Shown piece after piece: positions 47,701-56,700 of a stretch of 64,000 nucleotides of DNA (positions are counted from its first letter, which is position 1; the number at the start of each line of letters is the position of its first letter). The stretch is taken from positions 61,778,881 to 61,842,880 of the forward strand of contig CM022953.1 in the NCBI GenBank assembly GCA_012931725.1, in the 5' to 3' direction. This DNA comes from Litsea cubeba. Taxonomy: Eukaryota; Streptophyta; Magnoliopsida; Laurales; Lauraceae. A model generated the notes under the pieces. It was not told where the DNA came from, did not search any database, and saw only the letters and a list, made by a program, of their open reading frames with translations. Position numbers and translations under genes: made by a program.

Positions 47701-50700
47701 TTATTTTAGCGGATGAGACGAGAGAAGGAGTGAATGCTAAACTAGAATTGTGGCGGAAAACACTAGAGACAAAAGGGTTTAGGCTAAGTCGATGCAAAAC
47801 GGAATATATGGAATGCAAGTTTAGTTAAAGTAGGACACCTGGTAATATAGAAGTAAGTTTGGGCACACAAAAGATTGTAGAGAAAGAAAACTTTAGGTAC
47901 CTTGGATCTATGGTGCAAGAGGATGGAGGGATTGATACTAATGTAAGTCACAGGATTCAGGCTGGGTGGACCAAATGGAGGAGTGCTCTGGGGGTCTTGT
48001 GTGATCAGAAAGTCCCCCTCAAGGTTAAAGGTGTCAACTAGGCCAATGGGCCTAGGTCAGTGGGCTCAGCCCATAAAGCTCACAAGTAAATCAAATCTCG
48101 TTTATAAATTTATGTAATTGATTATGTGCCTTATTAGGAGATCTGATTAGATGTTAATTAGATTAGATTTGTTTTAATTCAGTTGATTATCTCAATCAAT
48201 GTAATCTTTTATGTAAACTTTATCTCTATATATTAAAAGATCGTGACCCTCAAAGGGGATATCGAATTCACAAAGAGTTCTCTTCCTTCTTCCCTATCTG
48301 GCTTTGATATGGTATCAGAGCCACACTTCTGAGTGAATCTCATCCATCTTCCAAGCATTGGAAGTTATCATAGTCTCTAAGAGACTCTCTAGATATATTT
48401 CTTCATCTTCCAAGCACTGGAAGTCGCCAGATCAAAGTGTGATCAGACGTGGCCCACCCTAGATCAGCATCATTAAGTCTGGATATTGAAACCAATCTGG
48501 TCGCCTGCTTCTTCTAGTATTTGTAGACAGATTCTGAGGATTTTTTGCACACAGATCACAGATCTGTGCTTTGGGATAGCATCTAGTGGCTGTTCCCTCG
48601 TTAGATCAATAGTGGCCCACCTGCGATCATCTCACAATCCTCCAGTTTCACTCCAGCCTTGGTCATCCATATCTTCTTGTTATTTTGGAGATTTTTTCAG
48701 CATTTTTCAGAGATCCGAGGTAGGCGTTTTGCTCCATCTTGTGATTGTTCAATTTCTTTAAATAGTTTTCATCACAGCGGCACAAAATCCTCGATTCTGA
48801 TCGGATTTGGATGAAACTTGTTCTGCTAGAAAGGGAATTGGATACTAGTATCTAGCATCTGTCCTGATCATCAATTAGATTCTTCTATGGGCCCCACGAA
48901 CTGATCCTTCTATTTTTCTGGTCGTTTGGGCCATTTTGGTGTAATTTGTGCACTGTGTGTGATTCTGCTGGTACTCGACAGTATCTGTTCTTCATCTGAT
49001 TCCTTCTACTGCTGCTGTGTGCTGTTTTTTTTTTTTTTTCACAAAACAGGCAATTTTTGTGCTATTTGTTGTTGGATAAATTTTGATTTAAGGGCTGTTT
49101 ATCTTCTTTGATAGCTGATATGGACAAAAATGAAATTAAATTGATCAAATTTAATGGCAAGAATTATACTTCGTGGTCTTATCAATTTCAAGTCTATCTT
49201 GAAGGAAAGGAAATGTGGGGACTTGTTTTAGGCTGGGATCCTCGACCTAAGGAAGATGAGAAAAAAAAATACTTTCTTGGAATATGAAGGATGCCATGAT
49301 AAAAACTTGGATTCTTGGTTCTGTTGAACCCCAATATATCCTGAACCTCAAACCGTACAAGACCTCCAAGGAGATGTGAGAATATCTGAAATAAGTGTAT
49401 CACCAAGGGAACTCTGCCCGTCAATACCAACTTGAATTGGAGATTGCTCAGTATTCCCAAGGCACCTCTTCCATCCAGGACTATTATACAGGATTTCTCA
49501 ATTTATGGGCGGAATATGATGAAATCAAATACCTCAATGTATCTGAGGCAGCCCTTTCTGAGATTCAAACATTACAGGCAACTTCTCATAGAGATCTATT
49601 CCTCATGAAATTGAGATTTGAATATGAGATCGTTCGTTCCAATTTGATGAGCAGAGTTCCATCTCCATCTCTGAATGAGTGTCTCAATGAACTCTTGCGA
49701 GAGGAACAAAGCCAGCTCACTCAGCATGTTCTGAAGCAACAATCCTCCGGGAACTCTCCGGATGTTGCCTATGCTGCCACTGCTAGTTACACCCCTGGTG
49801 TTTCTCACGGTCCGGGAGGGATCGTCCATCATACTACTTCTGCTGCTAAAGGACAACCCCCTGCAAGAGATCTCAGCAAAATCCAATGCTTTGGCTGTAA
49901 GAGTTATGGACACTATGCTTCACAGTGTAAGACCAAGTTTTGTAATTACTGCAAATCAAATGATCATGTCATTAATGATTGCAAAAGGCGGCCATAAAAT
50001 CGCACTCCACGAGCATATCATGTTAACACTGCAGATGCTACTACTTCAAGTGATAGTCCTTTAGCACCGGTCATACCTTCGCCACCTCCTGCCTCCACTA
50101 CTTCTCCTCAAATCACCCTTGAGCTTATTCAACAAATGATCATCAATGCCTTCTCTGCACTTGGCATTTCAGGTAACCACAAATCCTCTTCTTCCATATG
50201 GTTTATTGACTCTGGAGCTTCCAATTACATGAACTCCTCCACCACTCATCTCTCTAACTTGCAACCGCACAATGGCATTTTGCAAGTCCATACTGCTGAT
50301 GGTCAAAAAACTTCCGATTACAGCTACTGGTGATATCATTCATTCATTACCTCTCACCAATGTCTTTCTATCTCCTCATCTATCTACAAATCTCCTGTCT
50401 GTTGGACAACTGATTGATGACAATTGTAATGTTTCCTTTTCTCGGTCTGGTTGTGTTGTGCAGGATCAAGTGTCGGGGACGGTGATCACGAAAGGGCCTA
50501 AGTGTGGACGCATGTTTCCTCTTATTATGCCTTTCTATCAGAATAAACAGCTTTCTGCTTTTTCTTGTCTTTCTTCTCAAGATGTTTGGCGGCTTTGGCA
50601 TAATAGATTAGGCCATCCTCATTCCAAATTGTTATCTTTGATGTTGAACACTGATGGTATTAATAAAAATAAAACATCTTTTAGTCATATTTCTGATGAG

Positions 50701-53700
50701 TGTTCTGTTTGTAAACTTGGAAAAAGCAAAGTTCTTCCCTTTTTTTCCACATCTACTATGGCTTCCAATTGCTTTGACATTATTCATAGTGACGTATGGG
50801 GGATTACTCCTGTAATCTTTCATACACATTTCAAATATTTTGTCACATTTATTGATGATCATAGTAGATTCACATGGGTTTATTTTTTGCACAATAAATC
50901 TGAAGTCTTTGATGCTTTTCAAAAATTTATGGCATACATTACAAATTAATTTTTCTACTCGCATAAAAATTCTCCGATCTGATTCCGGAGGGGAATATAT
51001 GTCCCATTAGTTTCAAAATTATATGTAACAACACGGGATTTTATCGCAGCGATCATGCCCTTACACTCCTCAACAGAATGAAGTGGCAGAACGAAAAAAC
51101 AAACATCTCTTCGATAATGTTCGTTCTCTTCTCTTAGAATCATCCGTTCTCGTGAGATTTTGGCCCGAAGCCTTAGCCACTGCGGTTCACTTAATCAATC
51201 GCTTACCCTCCCATCGCCTCAACAATCAAACACCATATCTTCGTCTCTTTCATAAAGCTCCTTCTTATACCCACATGCGTATTTTTGGATGTGTTTGCTT
51301 TGTTCATCTTCCTCCTACTGAACGTACCAAATTAACTGCTCAATCCGCCCAATGTGCCTTCCTTGGCTACGCACCTCACCAAAAAGGGTATATATGCTAT
51401 GATCCTGTGGTAAACCGCCTTCGCATTTCTCGAAATGTCACATTTTTTTAAAATCAACGTTTTTTCTCTACTCATTCCTCGGATTTACCTTTTTTTCTCA
51501 TCTACCAGGTTTTTCTGACCCAATTTCTTCTCCACTCATTGTTTATGAATGTCGTCGTCTTAAGGATGTTCCACTACTGCCTCCCCCTCCGGATCCCTCA
51601 CCTGCACCTGATCTTGCCCCCGCTTCATCACCTGTTGCTTCATCTCCGCTTCAACTTCGACGATCTACTCGTCTCTCTAAGCCCCCAAACAAATATGAGT
51701 TCACTCACACATCCTTGCTTGCTACTCTCTCCTCTATTGCTATTCCTGCTTCTTACTCACAGGCGGTGAAGCATGACTGTTGGCAAAAGGCTATGCACGA
51801 AGAATTAGTCGCACTGCAGGAAAATCATACTTGGGATATTGTTCCATGTCCCTCATCTGCAAAACCTATTGGCTGCAAATGGGTTTTTTCAGTCAAACTT
51901 AAGTCTGATGGCTCGTTAAATCGTTATAAAGCAAGATTAGTCGCACTGGGCAACCGACAGGAATATGGCATCGACTATGAAGAAACATTTGCTCCTGTTG
52001 CAAAAATGACAACAATCCGTACTGTTCTTGCCATTGCTGCTTCTCACTCATGGCGTCTTTACCAATTTGACGTCAAGAATGCCTTCCTTCATGGTGATCT
52101 CAAGGAAGAAGTCTATATGCGACTTCCACAAGGCCTTAAAGGTATCTCGGCAGGAGACTATACGCGCTTAAGACGTTCTCTATATGGTCTTAAGCAAGCT
52201 CTGCACGCTTGGTTTGAAAAGTTTAGGGATGCTCTCCTTCATCTACAGTTCTCTCAAAGTACATCTGATCCTTCTATGTTCCTTCATCGCTCCTCAAATG
52301 GGATTACGGTCCTCTTGGTGTACGTGGATGATATCATCATATCTGGGACAGATTCTGACATGATCACCCATCTACATGCATCTTTACATGAATCTTTTCA
52401 TATGAAAGACTTAGGCCCACTCACATATTTTTTAGGCCTCGAGGTTCATCAGTCTGAGAAAGGTCTCATCCTCGATCAACATAAATATGCTATGGATCTT
52501 ATTGAGACGGCTGGCCTTCAAAACTCCACTCCTGTAGATACACCTATTGAGGCTAATCTACAACTCGCACACGATACGGGTGATCTTCTTCCTGATGCAA
52601 CAATGAATCGCCGTTTAGTCGGCAACTTGATCTACTTGACTATCACTTGGCCTGATATCTCATATGTGGTGAATCTGGTTAGTCAGTTCATGACACAACC
52701 ACGCCATCTCCATCTTGTTGTTGTTCGGCGCATTCTTCGCTATGTTCTTCATACACCATCTCGTGGCCTTTTCTTTCCTATGGGCAATTCGACTACTCTC
52801 ATTGCTTACTCAGATTCTGACTGGGCTGGTTGTCCTGATAGTCGAAGGTCTACCACGGGTTGGTGCATGTTCTTAGGGGACTCGTTGATCTCCTGGAAGT
52901 GTAAGAAACAAGATAAAGTCTCTAAATCATCCACAGAAGCAGAATATCGGGCTATGTCGGCTGCCACATCTGAAATTATCTGGCTTCGAGGTCTTCTTTC
53001 TGAGCTTGGATTTCCACAGTCTAGCCCTACACCTCTCTATGCGGACAATACCAGTGCCAAACGGATTACTGAAAATCCTGTCTTCCATGAACACACAAAG
53101 CATATTGAAGTGGCTTGTCATTACATACGTGATGAATTTGTGCGTGAAGCAATTACTCTTCCTCATGTTCCTACCGGACTTCAAATTGCAGATATATTTA
53201 CCAAGGGACTTCCTCGGCCACGACACCAATTCTTAGTTGGCAAATTGATGCTTGTGGATTCACCCGTATCAATTTGAGGGGGGGTGTCAACTAGGCCAAT
53301 GGGCCTAGGTCAGTGGGCTCAGCCCATGAAGCTCACAAGTCAAATAAAATCTCGTTTGTAAATTTATGTAATTGATTATGTGCCTTATTAGGAGATCGGA
53401 TTAGATGTTAATTAGATTAGATTTGCTTTAATTCAGTTGATTATCTCAATCAATGTAATCTTTTATGTAAAAACTTTATCTCTATATATTAAAAGATCGT
53501 GACCCTCAAAGGGGATATCGAATTCACAAAGAGTTATATTCCTTCTTCCCTCTCTGGCTTTGACAAAAGGAAAGTATTATAAGGTGGCGGTACGACCAGC
53601 ATTGTTATATGGATCAGAGTGTTGGGCAGGAAAGCATAATCATGTCAAGAAGATGGAAGTTGTAGAGATGAGAATGCTAAGATGGATGTGCGGGATCACA

Positions 53701-56700
53701 AGGAGAGATAGGATTAGGAATAGGGTTGTAAACGGGTCGGTTCCGGTCCGGGTCCAGGGTGGAACCGGAACCGGAAACCGTTTTCTAAGAAGGGGAACCG
53801 GAACCGGAACCGGAACCGTAAGAATAATGGGAACCAGAACCGGAACCGGAACCGTTTGTGAGGCGGGTCTGGTTCCGGTTCCGGGTCTAGACTAATACCT
53901 GTATTTTTCTTTAAAAAAATTATGCTTTTTTCACATTTCAATTGGATCACGTATCTACAAACACTAATGTGATATTTTGTCTATCAATAACAGATACTTT
54001 TAACCAAAAACTCAAAAATCACATCCAAACAAGCAATGAGATGTAGAAAAGTAGAAAACCCTAATGTTGGAAAAGTAGAAAAGTAAAAAGGATTTTATTC
54101 TCACATAATAAAGTTACCTTATGTTAGTATATATTGGGTCGGGTCCCGGGTCCACGGGTCTGAGCCACTGTGGATCCGGAACCGGAACCGTTTAGGTATC
54201 GGTTCCAAAAAAAGGATCCGGAACCGGAACCATTTTCTTATCGGGACCAAAATAAGGACCCAGACCCGGATCCTAACGGGTCGGAACCTTCGGGTAATCG
54301 GAGAATCGGGTACCCATTTACAACCCTAATTAGGAATGAGGAGATTAGGGGCAAAGTAGGAATAGCACCGATTGGAGATAAAATGAGAGAAAATCGACTG
54401 AGATGGTTCGACCATGTTAGAAGGCATCCAACAGAGGCACCTGTTAAAAGGTGTGAAAGCATGGAGATTGCCAGGAGTAGGAGAGGGAGAGGGAGACCCA
54501 AGAGAAGTTGGAAAGAAACTATTAAACATGACCTTGCCTACATGGATCTAACGGAGGATATGGTCCTAAATAGATTTGATTGGCGTCGTCAAATCCATAT
54601 AGCCGACCCCACCTAGTGGGAAAAGGCTTAGTTTGGTTTATTATTTCTATTACTTTCATTATAACCTATATTTTATGCCTAATTACGAGCTCAGCCAATA
54701 TTTCTTCATTACTAATATTTTTCATTTAATTACTATTATGCTTATTAAAAGTAGTTTATTAAAAAGTTATAAAGATTTTTTTTTTGTATATTAAAAAATA
54801 GATTATAAAAACATGTATGTGTAAAATCACTCGTCATTTTTATTACTAGCTTTTACAGTAAGAAGCGTTGTTAGATCAATAATTAAAATACTTTAAAAAA
54901 TAAAGTATGCAATTGGATGGGCCTAACTCGAAGTAGAGTGAAATTTGGCAAAAGGTCATTTTGAGCGGTTTTGATCTTAGGCACAGGATGATAAATGTAA
55001 TAGGATTGGAGAAAATCAAAAGGTTACATTTGGAAAGAGTTTTGTTAAGGAATTGGCAAGGATAATTTAGGAAAACAAGTAGACAGGGCATTGAAGAAAA
55101 TATTGGAAGTTCTTAAATTAAATGCCCCGAAAGAAGGGAGTGATGAGATGTTCCTAGATTTCCTCACCATGAAACGTGGGGTCTTCTTACTTGTGGGAGC
55201 AGGTCACTGCACCCAAGCCCGCCCCTTATTTCTTTTATTTATTTATATTTATTTACTCTTTGAGTCGGCACCACTCAGCTTCAAACCTATCACAGTCGGA
55301 CCCAGCTGAGTGTGGGTTTAGATTATCCGTTTACACTAGCTGCAGTTTTAGTATCTGTTACAGGGGTGTATCTATGCTCCGGTACCATTTTGGAGATCTA
55401 TTATGTGGCCAATTTGTACTCCTTGTGATGCCATCCAGATTATCTATTATATTTCACGATCTCACCTTTGGTCATGCGGTATGCAACCAATTGTGAGGGA
55501 ATATAGCATGTGTGGAATGCCATCTTGCTAGGATATACTGTTAGACACTGTCACATATGATTAATTATGTCTCATACTTATTCATGCACGACTATGCCTA
55601 GTTTATCTTACATTGACATTTTATGATCACTTGCCCTAATATTTATTTGATGCTACATGTATATGCTTATTATATTTGTTTTACTTGCTAGATTGTCCAA
55701 TCTAATGATGCTACACTTAGCGTTACAGGTGATGACGCCGAGGCCCTTGAGCCGGAGACTGAGGAGGTTGAGGAGACACCTCAGGGGGTAGTTGAGTGGA
55801 CCCCTGATGGTATCCTCTAGATATCATGCTGTGAGAGAGCACTATGTCACATGGATTCCCATTTCCTGTGGTGATCTTTATGCTTGGCCTAGGTGGTCCT
55901 TGGAATGTCGAAACTTAATTCTATGTTTTGTAAACCTTAACTTAATGCTTCCGCTACTTACCTACTTGTTTACCTACATACTTATTCTACTCTTAAGACT
56001 TTCTTACTCTAACTGAACTTGAACTTCATGTTATCTATGGACATGTTTTATGCTCTATTATCTCTTATTCAAATATGCTTTGTTGTGGATATCCTTATTC
56101 AATACTGTTATTGTGCAATGTATGAGTTACACAGGCTTCTGTGAAAAGATATCCTCGTTGTGATGGTTATTTACGATGCCTCGCACGTGAAATCCTGTGG
56201 GAACTCACGCATGGGGAATAAATGCACACTTGAGTCAGGTGATATTCGTTTCTTCTTTCAAGCTAGTTTGTTGGTACTGGTGGAGAACAACTCTTCTAAT
56301 GCTATCAATTGGGTTTCATCTTTGGCTTCATTTCTGTGGAGATTTCAGTTCCCTTTTAGTGAGATTAAGGTATTGTCCTCCTCGATTAATGTGAAGTTCA
56401 AGGTTGTTGGGCAGATCGCCAATGGCTTTGCCGATTCCTTAGAAAAGCAACTGGTGGACAGGTCATTTCCTTTTGTCACCATGTTGTCGTAGCCTTGTTC
56501 TATTTCTTTGTTTATTTTATTATTATTATTTTGGATTTTTCTTTGTTGGATAGTATAATGCTTTTATAACTCCTTCCCCTACTGGTGTAGGGGTGAAGTT
56601 GGTTCGGGATGTTCTTCTTTCTTTTTTATATAACTTTCTGTTACAGATAAAAAAAGGTGGAGAGAGAGAGATAGAGGGCGCAGTTTAAAAATTCTGAAAC

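Larger units (their letters stand above)
48032..53565 (+). mobile_element. Ty1/copia retrotransposon, near full length, nested in the LINE
   Basis: LTRs 48032-48309 and 53285-53565, 5-bp duplication AAAGG (48027-48031 and 53566-53570), primer site at 48310, gag from 49120, pol to 53276 and a G-rich polypurine tract. The LTRs differ by roughly a dozen positions in 280 by eye. Gag and pol contain several shifts and stops, so it is defective. An untranslated leader of about 0.8 kb (48323-49119) precedes gag. Confidence 0.95.
46651..54636 (+). mobile_element. RTE-clade LINE, 5'-truncated, split by a copia and a MITE
   Basis: An exact 20-bp duplication flanks it. Reading the three pieces 46651-48031, 53571-53720 and 54337-54636 gives the end of a LINE ORF2: the linker before RT (KAISEAKAKAFEELYRR), RT motifs (NGKAVGPDGIPIEVW near 47030, NYRGIKL near 47220, LEKAYDRVPRE near 47430, catalytic FADDI near 47690) and the C-terminus (FRYLGSMVQEDG, GWTKWRSA, LLYGSECWA, MRMLRWMCGITR, NRLRWFDHVRR, HIADPT). 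The absence of the endonuclease shows 5' truncation. Several stops break the frame. The HIADPT ending and TTTGG tail fit plant RTE elements. Confidence 0.9.
43960..55219. mobile_element. Long-TIR DNA element, split by nested insertions
   Basis: Inverted arms at both ends enclose about 2.0 kb of AT-rich DNA (44641-46630) and a later 8-kb LINE insertion. Removing the LINE leaves about 3.3 kb. No transposase was recognised in 44641-46630, and I found no target duplication at the outer ends, so the class is open (Mutator-like is a guess from the TIR length). Confidence 0.6.
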
